Of a DNA stretch of 52,790 nucleotides, positions 8,156 through 19,111 are shown one piece after another. A program made the position numbers and the translations under genes. Below the pieces are notes generated by a model. That model did not search any database, was not told the origin of the DNA, and saw only the letters and a program-made list of their open reading frames with translations. The DNA comes from Eikenella glucosivorans (GTDB lineage Bacteria; Pseudomonadota; Gammaproteobacteria; Burkholderiales; Neisseriaceae), in assembly GCF_016025525.2 (NCBI RefSeq), contig NZ_JACSGR010000009.1, positions 1 through 52,790 on the forward strand, in the 5' to 3' direction. Positions within the stretch are counted from its first letter, which is position 1. Each line of letters opens with the position of its first letter.

Positions 8156-8614
8156 TTAAAAGCTTTTCTGCGAATCCAGCAGAATGGTTACCGGGCCGTC
8201 GTTGCACAGGCTCACCAGCATATGAGTGCGGAAGCGCCCTTCGGCCACGTTCACGCCGTGGCCGCGCAGAAGTTCGGCCACTTGCCGATACAGCGCTTCG
8301 GCCTGCTCGGGGCGGGCGGCTTGGGTGAAGGAGGGGCGGCGGCCATTGCGGGCGTCGCCGTAGAGGGTGAACTGCGACACCAGCAGCACTTCGCCGCCGG
8401 TGTCTTTCACCGACAGGTTGAGCTTGCCGGCTTCGTCTTCGAAAATGCGCAGGTGGGCGATTTTGTCGGCGATGTAGCGAGCATCGGTTGCGCTGTCTTC
8501 GCCGCCCACGCCGAGCAGCACGCACAGGCCGTGGGCGATTTGGCTGAACGGGGCCTCGGGCGATTCGGCGGGGGCGATGTGGGCATGGCTGACTTTTTGG
8601 ATAACGGCACGCAT
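8156..8614 (-). CDS. dtd: D-aminoacyl-tRNA deacylase
   Basis: The 152-residue enzyme releases D-amino acids (and glycine wrongly charged on tRNA-Ala) from tRNA. It starts MRAVIQKVSHAHI and carries the family motif LLVSQFTLYGDARNGRRPSF near residue 78, plus the C-terminal GRFRTHMLVSLCNDGPVTI. The start context is odd: an uptake sequence (8618-8629) lies between the AAGGAGG ribosome-binding site and the ATG, giving a spacing of about 12 bases. Confidence 0.95.
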   Translation of the reverse strand: MRAVIQKVSHAHIAPAESPEAPFSQIAHGLCVLLGVGGEDSATDARYIADKIAHLRIFEDEAGKLNLSVKDTGGEVLLVSQFTLYGDARNGRRPSFTQAARPEQAEALYRQVAELLRGHGVNVAEGRFRTHMLVSLCNDGPVTILLDSQKSF

Positions 8615-8674
8615 GATTTCAGGTAGCCTCCTTGGGGGTGCGGGAATACGGTTGGGGATAACAAGTTGAACAAA

Positions 8675-8716
8675 AGGCTACCTGAAAACGGATGCCGCAC
8701 TATTTTCAGGTAGCCT
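8675..8716 (-). terminator. Inverted uptake-sequence pair after gyrA
   Basis: AGGCTACCTGAA at 8675-8686 and TTCAGGTAGCCT at 8705-8716 form a stem-loop 21 bp after the gyrA stop, with A and T runs at both sides. It separates gyrA from dtd on the same strand. Confidence 0.75.
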
Positions 8717-8737
8717 TTCTTGAGTTTGCGGGCGGGG

Positions 8738-11503
<2,766 letters not shown>

Positions 11504-11645
11504 GGAGATTTAAGCCCAATCGTTTAAAAACGCGTTATTTTATCACACAACGGGCTTCGCGGCTGGCTGTGGTGGCGGGGCGCGAAAACGGCTGTTCAGC
11601 ACCTTGGTTTTTATTTCGATGACAACGCGGCCTCAACAAGCACGG

Positions 11646-11675
11646 AAGGCTACCTGAAAATTTTCAGGTAGCCTT
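11646..11675. terminator. Perfect 30-bp palindrome of two fused uptake sequences
   Basis: AGGCTACCTGAA (11647-11658) and TTCAGGTAGCCT (11663-11674) are joined by AATT with no unpaired spacer, giving a fully self-complementary 30-mer. It lies between the divergent gyrA and gluQRS. No gene ends here, so its role may not be termination; it could extrude as a cruciform. Confidence 0.7.
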
Positions 11676-11750
11676 TGTGCCAGGCACACTTGTTTTACCG
11701 CACGCCCCTCCGTATCATTTTCCCATCTTCCTCCAATATTTCAGGTAGCC

Positions 11751-12641
11751 ATGTATATCGGACGTTTCGCCCCCAGCCCCACCGGCCTCTTGCACATCGG
11801 CTCGTTGCTCACCGCCTTGGCCTCCTACGCCGACGCACGCGCCAGCGGCGGCCGCTGGCTGGTGCGCATGGAAGACCTCGACCCCCCGCGCGAAATGCCC
11901 GGCGCCGCCGCCCACATCCTGCACACCCTCGAAGCATTCGGCTTCGAATGGGACGGCAAAGTGGCCTACCAAAGCCGCCGCCACGCCCTCTACCGCGCCG
12001 CCCTCGAAAGCCTGCAACAGCGCCGCCTCGCCTACCCCTGCTATTGCAGCCGCAAACAATGGCACGCCCACGCCCGCCAAGGTGCCGACGGCTTCGTGTA
12101 CAACGGCGCCTGCTCCCGCCTTACCGCCCCGCCGCCACAAGCTGCCGGCCGCATCCCCGCCTGGCGCCTGCGCGTGCCCGACGAAACCATCGCCTTCACC
12201 GACGGCATCGTCGGCCGTTATGCGCAAAACCTCGCCCGCGACATCGGCGACTTCGTCTTGCTGCGCGCCGACGGCCTCTGGGCCTACCAGCTCGCCGTGG
12301 TGGCCGACGACGCCGCGCAGAGCGTCACCCACATTGTGCGCGGGCAAGACCTGCTCGTGTCCACCCCGCGCCAAATCTGGCTGCAACGCTGCCTCGGCCA
12401 CCCCACCCCGCACTACGCCCACCTGCCCCTGCTCACCAACGCCGCCGGGCAGAAATGGTCGAAGCAAACCCTCGCCCCCGCGCTGGATTTGCAGCGCAAA
12501 GAAGCCCTGCTGCGCCAAGTGATGGGCTACCTGAAACTGCCGCCCGCACCGGAAGTGGATAAACCGCAAGCGCTGCTGGATTGGGCGGTACAACATTGGC
12601 GGCTGGATAGGGTGCCGGCGCAGGCGATGGTGGCGGAATAG
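11751..12641 (+). CDS. gluQ: Glutamyl-Q tRNA(Asp) synthetase
   Basis: The 296-residue truncated GluRS paralogue attaches glutamate to queuosine at position 34 of tRNA-Asp and lacks an anticodon domain. It shows the HIGH-type motif in GRFAPSPTGLLHIGSLL, the zinc-binding set CYC ... YNGAC (about residues 100-122) and the KMSKS equivalent KWSKQT near residue 228. The uptake-like TTCAGGTAGCCA (11740-11751) abuts the ATG, so no clear ribosome-binding site is seen. A second copy within the gene (12524-12535) encodes GYLK. Confidence 0.93.
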   Translation: MYIGRFAPSPTGLLHIGSLLTALASYADARASGGRWLVRMEDLDPPREMPGAAAHILHTLEAFGFEWDGKVAYQSRRHALYRAALESLQQRRLAYPCYCSRKQWHAHARQGADGFVYNGACSRLTAPPPQAAGRIPAWRLRVPDETIAFTDGIVGRYAQNLARDIGDFVLLRADGLWAYQLAVVADDAAQSVTHIVRGQDLLVSTPRQIWLQRCLGHPTPHYAHLPLLTNAAGQKWSKQTLAPALDLQRKEALLRQVMGYLKLPPAPEVDKPQALLDWAVQHWRLDRVPAQAMVAE

Positions 12642-12670
12642 GGTTTGCCCTCAATTGAGGGCGCACATTT

Positions 12671-12708
12671 TTCAGGTAGCCTCCCGCGCAGGCAATAGGC
12701 TACCTGAA
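12671..12708. terminator. Inverted uptake-sequence pair after gluQ
   Basis: TTCAGGTAGCCT at 12671-12682 and AGGCTACCTGAA at 12697-12708 form a stem with a 14-bp loop, 29 bp after the gluQ stop. Confidence 0.65.
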
Positions 12709-12747
12709 AAATAGTAAACCGTTCTATCCGGCGCAAATCTGCCGCAC

Positions 12748-12778
12748 AAAAAAGCCGCCCCGATTCCCGAGGCGGCCT
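12748..12778 (-). terminator. Rho-independent terminator of adhP
   Basis: Read on the minus strand, GGCCGCCTCG pairs with CGGGGCGGCTT and is followed by a run of T. It lies 25 bp after the adhP stop. Confidence 0.85.
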
Positions 12779-12802
12779 TGCTATTTGCTTGCTAGCCGAG
12801 AC

Positions 12803-13843
12803 TTAGTGGTGATGGCAGCCGCAAGCCTTCATGTCGATCACCATGCGGCCTTGGATTTTGCCGTCGCGCATTTCTTGGAAAATGGCATTGGCTTCGTCGA
12901 GCTGGCGCAGCTGCACCACGGGCACCACGATACCTTCGGCGCCGAATTGGAAGGCTTCTTCCAAGTCTTTGCGCGTGCCCACCAGCGAGCCCACCACTTC
13001 GATGCCGTCCAGCACCAGGCGCGGAATCGACAAATCCATGGTTTCGGGCGGCAGGCCAACGGCTACTACGCGGCCGCAGGCGCGTACGCAATCCACAGCC
13101 GAATTGAAGGCCGCGCGGGACACGGCGGTGACCACGGCGGAGTGTGCGCCGCCGGTTTTCTCTTGGATGAACTTGGCGGCATCTTCCTTGGCCGGGTTCA
13201 CAATCAGATCCGCGCCGGATTCTTTGGCCAGCGCCAATTTGTCGTCGTTGATGTCCACGGCAATCACATGGGCGCCGAACACCTTCTTGGCGTATTGCAC
13301 GGCCAGGTTGCCCAAGCCGCCGGCGCCGTAGATGGCGATCCACTGGCCGGGCTGGGCGCCGGCCACTTTGATGGCCTTATAGGTGGTTACACCGGCGCAG
13401 GTGATGCTGGAAGCCTGGGCGGGATCGAGGCCTTCGGGCACTTTCACTGCATAATCGGCTTTTACCACGCAGTGGGTGGCCATGCCGCCGTCGGCGGTGT
13501 AGCCGGCGTTCAACACGCTGCGGCAGAAGGTTTCGCGGCCGGTGATGCAGTATTCGCAGTGGCCGCAGCTGGCAAACAGCCAGGCGATGCTCACGCGGTC
13601 GCCCACTTTCAGGGTGGTAACATCTGGGGCAACCTGTTTCACGATGCCGATGCCTTCGTGGCCGAGCACGCGGCCGGGTTTCTTGCCGTAGTCGCCAGCG
13701 GCCACGTGCAAGTCGGTGTGGCACACGCCGCAATATTCCACTTCCACCAGCGCTTCGCCTGCGCCCACGGCGGGGATTTCGCGCTCAACAATTTCCACGT
13801 TGCCGTCGCATTGGGGGGCAACCACTGCTGCTTTCATCTTCAT
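12803..13843 (-). CDS. adhP: Zinc-dependent alcohol dehydrogenase
   Basis: The roughly 346-residue MDR enzyme interconverts primary alcohols and aldehydes with NAD. Catalytic zinc ligands are in CGVCHTDLH and GHEGIGIV; the structural zinc site is CGHCEYCITGRETFC; the Rossmann motif is GAGGLGNLAVQYAKK. The C-terminus ends in CGCHHH, a run of possible metal ligands. The ATG at 13843 was preferred because GAGGA lies 8 bases upstream; 13837 is also possible. With the aldehyde dehydrogenase at 26022-27494 it could oxidise ethanol to acetate, although the genes are far apart. Confidence 0.92.
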   Translation of the reverse strand: MKMKAAVVAPQCDGNVEIVEREIPAVGAGEALVEVEYCGVCHTDLHVAAGDYGKKPGRVLGHEGIGIVKQVAPDVTTLKVGDRVSIAWLFASCGHCEYCITGRETFCRSVLNAGYTADGGMATHCVVKADYAVKVPEGLDPAQASSITCAGVTTYKAIKVAGAQPGQWIAIYGAGGLGNLAVQYAKKVFGAHVIAVDINDDKLALAKESGADLIVNPAKEDAAKFIQEKTGGAHSAVVTAVSRAAFNSAVDCVRACGRVVAVGLPPETMDLSIPRLVLDGIEVVGSLVGTRKDLEEAFQFGAEGIVVPVVQLRQLDEANAIFQEMRDGKIQGRMVIDMKACGCHHH

Positions 13844-13892
13844 GATCGTGATCCTCATATCGGTTGGAAAAATAGGGGAACTGCTCGGGCGC

Positions 13893-13922
13893 AGTATGCC
13901 TTTCCCGGCGGGCCGACGTCAA
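13893..13922 (-). promoter_or_regulatory. Candidate promoter of adhP
   Basis: On the minus strand TTGACG (13917-13922) and CATACT (13893-13898) are separated by 18 bp, about 50 bp before the adhP start. The remaining 357-bp gap between adhP and the homoserine kinase holds an AT-rich stretch near 13930-13970 and an uptake sequence at 14131-14142. Confidence 0.4.
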
Positions 13923-14200
13923 GGATTTGTATCAAATAAACCGTTGATTTTATAGTGTTATGGTATAACTCTTGCTGCTGCCGGGGAATGCCGGAAACGC
14001 CGCCGGCGAAGCCTGCTGCCAACATGCGGTTTTTGCAAAAACAAACAGCCGTTTCCATGCTATCCGAAATCGCGGCCGCGGTATTTCGGCTGCGCAGAAA
14101 AGCTGCTTTATCTTCGCTCAAGCTCCGTTTTTCAGGTAGCCTGCCCGCTGCCGCATTTGCTAGAATCCGCTTTCCTATCCACCCGCCGCGATTACCCGCC

Positions 14201-15451
14201 ATGTCTGTTTACACCAGCGTCTCTGACCAAGAAATCCGCCAGTTTTTAGAAGATTACGATTTGGGCGGCTTCGTGTCGCTGCAAGGCATTGCGCAAGGCG
14301 TGACCAACAGCAACTATTTCCTCGACACCGACCGCGGCCGCTTCGTGCTTACCATCTTTGAAGTGCTCACCCGCGAAGAGCTGCCGTTTTTCATGGAGCT
14401 CAGCCAGCACCTCAGCCGCAACGGCGTGGCCTGCCCCGCCCCCATCCCGCGCCGCGACGGCCGTTTCGACAGCCTGCTCGCCGGCAAGCCCGCCTGCGTG
14501 GTGAGCTTCCTCAACGGCCGCGACACTGCCGTGCCCGAAGCCGCCCAATGTTTCCACACCGGCGCCATGCTTGCCAAAATGCACCTGGCCGGCCAAAGCT
14601 TCGGCCAGAGCATGCCCAACCCGCGCCACGCCGCCTGGTGGGAAGCCGAAAGCCGCCGCCTGCTGCCCTGCCTGAGCCGCGAAGACGCCGAGCTGCTGCA
14701 AAACGAAATCGCCTTTCTCGCTCAAAACCCCGACCAGCACCTGCCCGGCGGCATCATCCACGCCGACCTTTTCAAAGACAACGTCTTGCTCGACGGCATT
14801 CAGGTGGCCGGCTTCATCGATTTCTACTACGCCTGCAACGGCAGCTTCATGTACGACCTCGCCATTGCCGTAAACGACTGGGCGCGCCTCGCCGACAACC
14901 GCATCGACCCCGCATTGCAGCAGGCCTTCATGCGCGGCTACCAAAGCGTGCGCCCGCTCACTCCTGCCGAACAGGCCTACCTTCCCATTGCCCACCGCGC
15001 CGGCTGCATCCGCTTCTGGGTGTCCCGCCTGCTCGACTACCACTTCCCGCAGGGCGGTGAGATGACCTTTGTGAAAGACCCCGACGTCTTCCGCGACCTG
15101 CTGCTCTATTTCCGCCAGTGCCCGCCTGCCCCCGCCGACACCGCCGAAGAAGCCTTCAACCTGCACGGCAAAACCTTCCGCCCCCAAGGCAGCGGCGCAC
15201 CCGCCTACCACTTCAGCCAAGACGGCAGCACCGTATGGGCGGAATACAGCGGCGGCCCCGTTTGCAAAGGCTTCCTGCTCGGCCGCTACACCGCCTCCAA
15301 CCGCATCGCCCATACCCGCCAGCACCTCGGCAGCACAGCCGAAGCGCACAGCGCCAGCGGCCACCTGCGCCTCGAGCGCACCGCCGGCGGCCTGCGTTTG
15401 CACCTGCATGAAAACGGCGGGGAAACCGTGCTGGAAGAAGTGTTGCCCTAA
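14201..15451 (+). CDS. thrB: Homoserine kinase (APH type) with extra C-terminal domain
   Basis: The first ~310 residues are a choline/aminoglycoside-phosphotransferase-fold homoserine kinase of threonine synthesis: FVSLQGIAQGVTNSNYFLDT at the start, the catalytic HADLFKDNVLLDG near residue 186 and the metal-binding GFIDFYYACNGSFMYDLAIA. Typical members are about 305-316 residues, while this one has 416. Residues about 320-416 add a domain with GKTFRP, VWAEYSGG, KGFLLG, RLHLHE and LEEV-like signatures, resembling small stand-alone proteins often labelled N-acetylglutamate synthase. The ATG at 14201 is the family start; the longer frame upstream is GC-driven. Confidence 0.9.
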   Translation: MSVYTSVSDQEIRQFLEDYDLGGFVSLQGIAQGVTNSNYFLDTDRGRFVLTIFEVLTREELPFFMELSQHLSRNGVACPAPIPRRDGRFDSLLAGKPACVVSFLNGRDTAVPEAAQCFHTGAMLAKMHLAGQSFGQSMPNPRHAAWWEAESRRLLPCLSREDAELLQNEIAFLAQNPDQHLPGGIIHADLFKDNVLLDGIQVAGFIDFYYACNGSFMYDLAIAVNDWARLADNRIDPALQQAFMRGYQSVRPLTPAEQAYLPIAHRAGCIRFWVSRLLDYHFPQGGEMTFVKDPDVFRDLLLYFRQCPPAPADTAEEAFNLHGKTFRPQGSGAPAYHFSQDGSTVWAEYSGGPVCKGFLLGRYTASNRIAHTRQHLGSTAEAHSASGHLRLERTAGGLRLHLHENGGETVLEEVLP

Positions 15452-15469
15452 GCGGGGTTGGATATAAAG

Positions 15470-15511
15470 AGGCTACCTGAAAATCCTACGGAACGGATTT
15501 TCAGGTAGCCT
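15470..15511 (+). terminator. Inverted uptake-sequence pair after thrB
   Basis: AGGCTACCTGAA at 15470-15481 and TTCAGGTAGCCT at 15500-15511. The stem is lengthened by AATCC/GGATT, giving about 17 bp of pairing, 18 bp after the stop codon. Confidence 0.8.
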
Positions 15512-15668
15512 TTGTCATTGCAGCCAATCCGCAGGCCGGCATGGCCGCGTTGACAAGCCGGATGGCGGTTTTAACAAGCCTTGTCCAGGCAGATGAGGCA
15601 GTCAACCGTGGCTTGATCGGCGGCCGCTGTGTTTTCAGGTAGCCCTATGTTATCGAACGGCATCGCCG

Positions 15669-16463
15669 TTAATGCCACGCTTCCAGAAACTCCTGCCAAT
15701 GCGTTTTGCCTTCTTGGTTTTTCAGGTAGCCTTTGAGCCGCTTGATTTCCATTTCGTATTCGTCGGCGTCGGCGGCGCCGTTCATCAGGCGGAAGCGTTG
15801 GTACATGAGGTAGGTGTTGGCGGCGTCGGTTTCGCAGTAGTTGCGGATTTCACGCAGGCGGCCTTCGTGGTAGGCCTGCCATACCTGGCTGCCGTCCATG
15901 CCGAGCTTGCCGGGGAAGCCGCAGAGTTTGGCCATGTCGTCGAGGGGGACGTAGGCGCGGGGCTGGTAGAGGGCGAGCAGGTCCATGAGGTCGCAGTGGC
16001 GGCTGTGGTAGCGGTTGATGTAGTTGTTCCATTTGAAGTCGCGGCTGTCGCCGAAGTCGCCTTCGCCGGTGTCCCAGTAGCGGGCGGCGGCGAGGCCGTG
16101 GATCAGGGCGCGGTAGTGCAGCACGGGCAGGTCGAAGCCGCCGCCGTTCCAGCTCACGAGCTGAGGAGTGTGGTTTTCGATGAGTTCGAAAAATTTGGCG
16201 ATGATGGTTTCTTCGCTGTCGCTGGTTTCGCCGATGGTGCCGACGTGGATTTTGTCGCTGCCCCAGCGCATGCAGCAGGAGATGGCCACGACTTGCTGGA
16301 GGTGGTAGGGCATGAAGTCGCTGCCGTTGTGGGCGGCGCGGCGCTGCTGCTGGGCCCAGGCGACGATGTCGGCGTCGGGGGTGTCGGCGGGGAGCTGGTG
16401 GAGCAGGCGGATGCCGTTTACGTCGGGGATGGTTTCGATGTCGAAGGCGAGGATGGGGGTCAT
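15669..16463 (-). CDS. PolB-like 3'-5' exonuclease family protein
   Basis: The 264-residue protein starts MTPILAFDIETIPDVNG, where FDIET is the Exo I motif of DEDD exonucleases. It continues with LVSWNGGGFDLPVLHYRAL (Exo II region, near residue 115) and ends its core with YCETDAANTYLMYQRF (Exo III region). This is the DNA_pol_B_exo2-type family found alone in many beta-proteobacteria; its cellular substrate is unknown. The ATG at 16463 removes a 23-residue low-quality extension. The exact uptake sequence at 15721-15732 encodes GYLKN near the C-terminus. Confidence 0.87.
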   Translation of the reverse strand: MTPILAFDIETIPDVNGIRLLHQLPADTPDADIVAWAQQQRRAAHNGSDFMPYHLQQVVAISCCMRWGSDKIHVGTIGETSDSEETIIAKFFELIENHTPQLVSWNGGGFDLPVLHYRALIHGLAAARYWDTGEGDFGDSRDFKWNNYINRYHSRHCDLMDLLALYQPRAYVPLDDMAKLCGFPGKLGMDGSQVWQAYHEGRLREIRNYCETDAANTYLMYQRFRLMNGAADADEYEMEIKRLKGYLKNQEGKTHWQEFLEAWH

Positions 16464-16538
16464 GATGGCTGGCGCTGGCGCGGCGGGATGGAAAACGGCG
16501 GGGATTGTGGCACGAAGTGTTTGTTTCGCCAAGCGGGA

Positions 16539-16576
16539 GGGCTACCTGAAAAAGGGGGATATTTTTCAGGTAGCCT
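16539..16576. terminator. Inverted uptake-sequence pair upstream of the exonuclease gene
   Basis: GGGCTACCTGAA (16539-16550, one mismatch) and TTCAGGTAGCCT (16565-16576) form a stem with a 14-bp loop and a T run on the plus strand. It lies between the exonuclease gene and mtgA, both on the minus strand. Confidence 0.65.
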
Positions 16577-16625
16577 TTTTATAGATGTGCAATGGTTAGG
16601 GCTGTATCGGCTGTGTTCGTGAATG

Positions 16626-16657
16626 AGGCTACCTGAAAATGGTTTTTCAGGCAGCCT
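16626..16657 (-). terminator. Mixed-dialect uptake-sequence hairpin after mtgA
   Basis: AGGCTACCTGAA (16626-16637) faces TTCAGGCAGCCT (16646-16657). The second arm, read in reverse, is AGGCTGCCTGAA, the Simonsiella-type variant. The hairpin keeps full pairing except for one wobble or mismatch and ends 18 bp before the mtgA stop. Confidence 0.7.
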
Positions 16658-16674
16658 CTTTGCTTTGCCAGCGG

Positions 16675-17433
16675 CTATTCGTCGGGCGGTAAGTCGGCGC
16701 TGCCCATGCGGCGCAGGATGATGCGGGTTTTGTTGCGCAGGCGGCGGTCGTGGCGGTGTTCTTGAAAATATTTTGGGTTGGGCAGCATGGCGATGAGGGA
16801 GGCGGCTTCGCCGGCGCGCAGGCGGGAGGCGGGCTTGCGGTAATAATGCTGGGCGGCGGCTTCGATGCCGTAGATGCCGTTGCCGAATTCGGCCACGTTG
16901 AGATACACGGTGAGGATGCGCTCTTTGCTCCACATGTTTTCCAGCATCACGGTAATCACGGCTTCTTCGGCTTTGCGCACGTAGGAGCGTTCGGCAAATA
17001 AAAACAGGTTTTTGGCGAGCTGCTGGCTGATGGTGGAGCCGCCGGCGCGGATGGTGCCGCTGCGCTGGTTGCGGCGCATGGCGTGCTCGATGCCGCTCCA
17101 GTCGAAGCCGTCGTGGTTGCTGAATTGGGCGTCTTCGCTGGCGATGGCGGCTTGTTTCACCACGCGGGCGATTTGGTCGTCGTCTACCCAGGTTTGCTGT
17201 ACGCGGGAGAAGGTGCTGATGCTGTGCCGCAGCATGAAGGCGCTGGTGTGCACGGGCTGGCTTTTCCAGTAGGCGAGCAGCAGGAACACGAGCAGGTGGA
17301 AGCCGAGCAGCAACAGAAACACGCCCCACACGAGTCGCTTAAACCAGCGGCGCAGCAGGCCGGGGCGTTTTTTGGCGGGCTGGGGGCGGGGCGGAACGGG
17401 GGCGGCAACAGGCGCGGGAGTATGGGTATCCAT
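16675..17433 (-). CDS. mtgA: Monofunctional biosynthetic peptidoglycan transglycosylase
   Basis: The 252-residue GT51 enzyme polymerises lipid II into glycan strands at the inner membrane. A cytoplasmic Pro/Arg-rich leader and one membrane helix (about residues 30-55) precede the catalytic block AIASEDAQFSNHDGFDW, whose Glu is the catalytic residue, and then GGSTISQQLAKNLFL and RKAEEAVITVMLE. The ATG at 17433 was taken as start; the in-frame TTG at 17445 is weaker. It stands alone, ending at a mixed-dialect uptake hairpin. Confidence 0.94.
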   Translation of the reverse strand: MDTHTPAPVAAPVPPRPQPAKKRPGLLRRWFKRLVWGVFLLLLGFHLLVFLLLAYWKSQPVHTSAFMLRHSISTFSRVQQTWVDDDQIARVVKQAAIASEDAQFSNHDGFDWSGIEHAMRRNQRSGTIRAGGSTISQQLAKNLFLFAERSYVRKAEEAVITVMLENMWSKERILTVYLNVAEFGNGIYGIEAAAQHYYRKPASRLRAGEAASLIAMLPNPKYFQEHRHDRRLRNKTRIILRRMGSADLPPDE

Positions 17434-17538
17434 CGGCAATATCAATCGAAGGGAAGCGGGGCGATTATAAAGGAATCTGGTTTGAACGGGAGCGAAGCCG
17501 GTTTTTCAGGTAGCCTCAGCCTGGCGCGACAGGGCGGT

Positions 17539-17757
17539 TCACAGGCGGGCTTTCTCAATCAGCTTGTCCAACGCCGCTTCCAGCGCGTCAAACTCGTGCA
17601 CCACGCCCCACGGCGCCGCGCGTTCATCGGCGGCATACACCTGATATTTCCCCAAGGCCGAGCGCCGAATCGCCATTTCTCCCGGCCGAGGGCTGCCAAA
17701 CCAGCTCACGGCCAAGTTTTCCCGGCAGATGATGGTGCGGGCTTCGGCTTCGGTCAT
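17539..17757 (-). CDS. Small hypothetical protein
   Basis: The 72-residue protein (MTEAEARTIICRENLAVSWF ...) has no signal peptide or membrane segment and mixes acidic and basic residues. A GAGGA site seven bases before the ATG supports translation. It lies between cysB and mtgA on the same strand, and an inverted uptake pair separates it from cysB. I do not recognise a family. Confidence 0.6.
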   Translation of the reverse strand: MTEAEARTIICRENLAVSWFGSPRPGEMAIRRSALGKYQVYAADERAAPWGVVHEFDALEAALDKLIEKARL

Positions 17758-17789
17758 TTCATCCTCTCTTCAAATCAGGCACTAATATT

Positions 17790-17828
17790 TTCAGGTAGCC
17801 TTCTGCCACGCCGCGCAGGCTACCTGAA
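17790..17828 (-). terminator. Inverted uptake-sequence pair after cysB
   Basis: TTCAGGTAGCCT at 17790-17801 and AGGCTACCTGAA at 17817-17828 form a stem with a 15-bp loop downstream of cysB on the minus strand and upstream of the 72-residue gene. Confidence 0.65.
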
Positions 17829-17870
17829 AAATAAAGACGCCTTGCCAAGCCAAACGCAAACCGCCGCACA

Positions 17871-18815
17871 TCAAATCGAGAAATCCTCGCGAATCGGCTC
17901 GTACAGCGCCTGCTCGATGCGCTCGCGGCTGAGGCCGGGCAGATAGAGCTGTATAAAATCATAAGCATAGTTGCGCAGATAGGCATCCTGCCGCACCACG
18001 ATATAGGTAAACGACGGCTGAAACAGATGATCCGCCCGCAGGCAGGCCAAATCGTCGTCGCGCTCCGGGTCGTAGGCCGTGTCGGCCAGCAAACCCGCAC
18101 CCAGCCCGGCGCGCACATAAGTTTTAATCACACCCGCGTCCACGCTGGCGAGCACCACCCGCGGCAAAGGAAGCCCGCTGCCGGCAAACGCCGCCTGCAA
18201 AGCCGCATCCTGCGCCGCATCGGTATAGGCAATCAGCGGCACGGCCGACAAATCCGCCAGCCCGATGCGCTCCCTGCCCGCCAGCCCGTGCCCCTTCGGC
18301 ACCAGCACGCAGCGGTTCCAAGCGCGCGCGCTGATATAGCGCAGCTCGGAATGGCGCTCGTCTGCCTCCGAATTGATGGCGAAGTCCGCCAAGCCGTCGG
18401 CCACCATGCGATCCACCGCCGAAGGTTCCGCCGGCACCAGCGAAAGCTCCACCTTCGGATACTGCCGGAAAAACTCGGCCACCACCGGCGGTAATACATG
18501 CTGCGCCTGGGTGTGCGTGGTGGCGATCGTCAGCCGCCCGCTGTCCTGCTCGGCAAACTCCGTGCCGATATTGCGGATGCTCTGCACGTCGCGGAAAATG
18601 CGCTCGGCAATCTCCAGCACCGCCTGCCCCGGCGGCGTAACCGCCGCAATGCGTTTGCCGTGCCGCACAAACAGCTGCACGCCCAGTTCGTCTTCCAGTA
18701 GTTTGATTTGCTTGGAAATACCTGGCTGGGAAGTAAACAGGATCTCCGCTGCCTCCGAAATATTCAGATTGCAACGGTACACCTCCAGGAAATAACGCAG
18801 CTGTTGCAGCTTCAT
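17871..18815 (-). CDS. cysB: LysR-family regulator CysB
   Basis: The 314-residue protein begins MKLQQLRYFLEVYRCNLNIS and has the winged helix-turn-helix AAEILFTSQPGISKQIKLLE (about residues 21-40), the distinctive CysB/Cbl version. The co-inducer domain starts with LTIATTHTQAQHVLPPVV and contains the conserved VDAGVIKTYVRAGLGAGLLA. CysB-type regulators sense O-acetylserine or N-acetylserine and control sulfur assimilation genes. No such genes are next to it. The 451-bp gap upstream holds the divergent promoter of the rmpM-like gene. Confidence 0.9.
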   Translation of the reverse strand: MKLQQLRYFLEVYRCNLNISEAAEILFTSQPGISKQIKLLEDELGVQLFVRHGKRIAAVTPPGQAVLEIAERIFRDVQSIRNIGTEFAEQDSGRLTIATTHTQAQHVLPPVVAEFFRQYPKVELSLVPAEPSAVDRMVADGLADFAINSEADERHSELRYISARAWNRCVLVPKGHGLAGRERIGLADLSAVPLIAYTDAAQDAALQAAFAGSGLPLPRVVLASVDAGVIKTYVRAGLGAGLLADTAYDPERDDDLACLRADHLFQPSFTYIVVRQDAYLRNYAYDFIQLYLPGLSRERIEQALYEPIREDFSI

Positions 18816-19111
18816 AAGGCTCCAAAGTTTGTTCTGTCAGATTGATCACAACTCGGCAATCCCGCCGGGCACCACCGAAGCGGCTCCTTTACCAACCGAT
18901 CGCCAACCAAACCGGCCTGGCATGGTATCACAGCCCGCCCCCGCCATTTTGGCCTCGGTTGCCCGAACGCGGCAGAATTTGTTGCTTTTTAGCAACTTGA
19001 TAAGAAATATCCCCCGCTTTTCCCAATATCATGCTGACAGCAAGAGCGATTTTGGGCATGATTGCCCCGTAGGAAACGGAGGCGTCCGTTATGCGGTCAG
19101 CCAATTCCTTA

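Noticed and set aside
13806..13822. G-run in adhP as a phase-variable tract
   Set aside because: Only six G in a row, too short for frequent slippage, and the gene is in frame.
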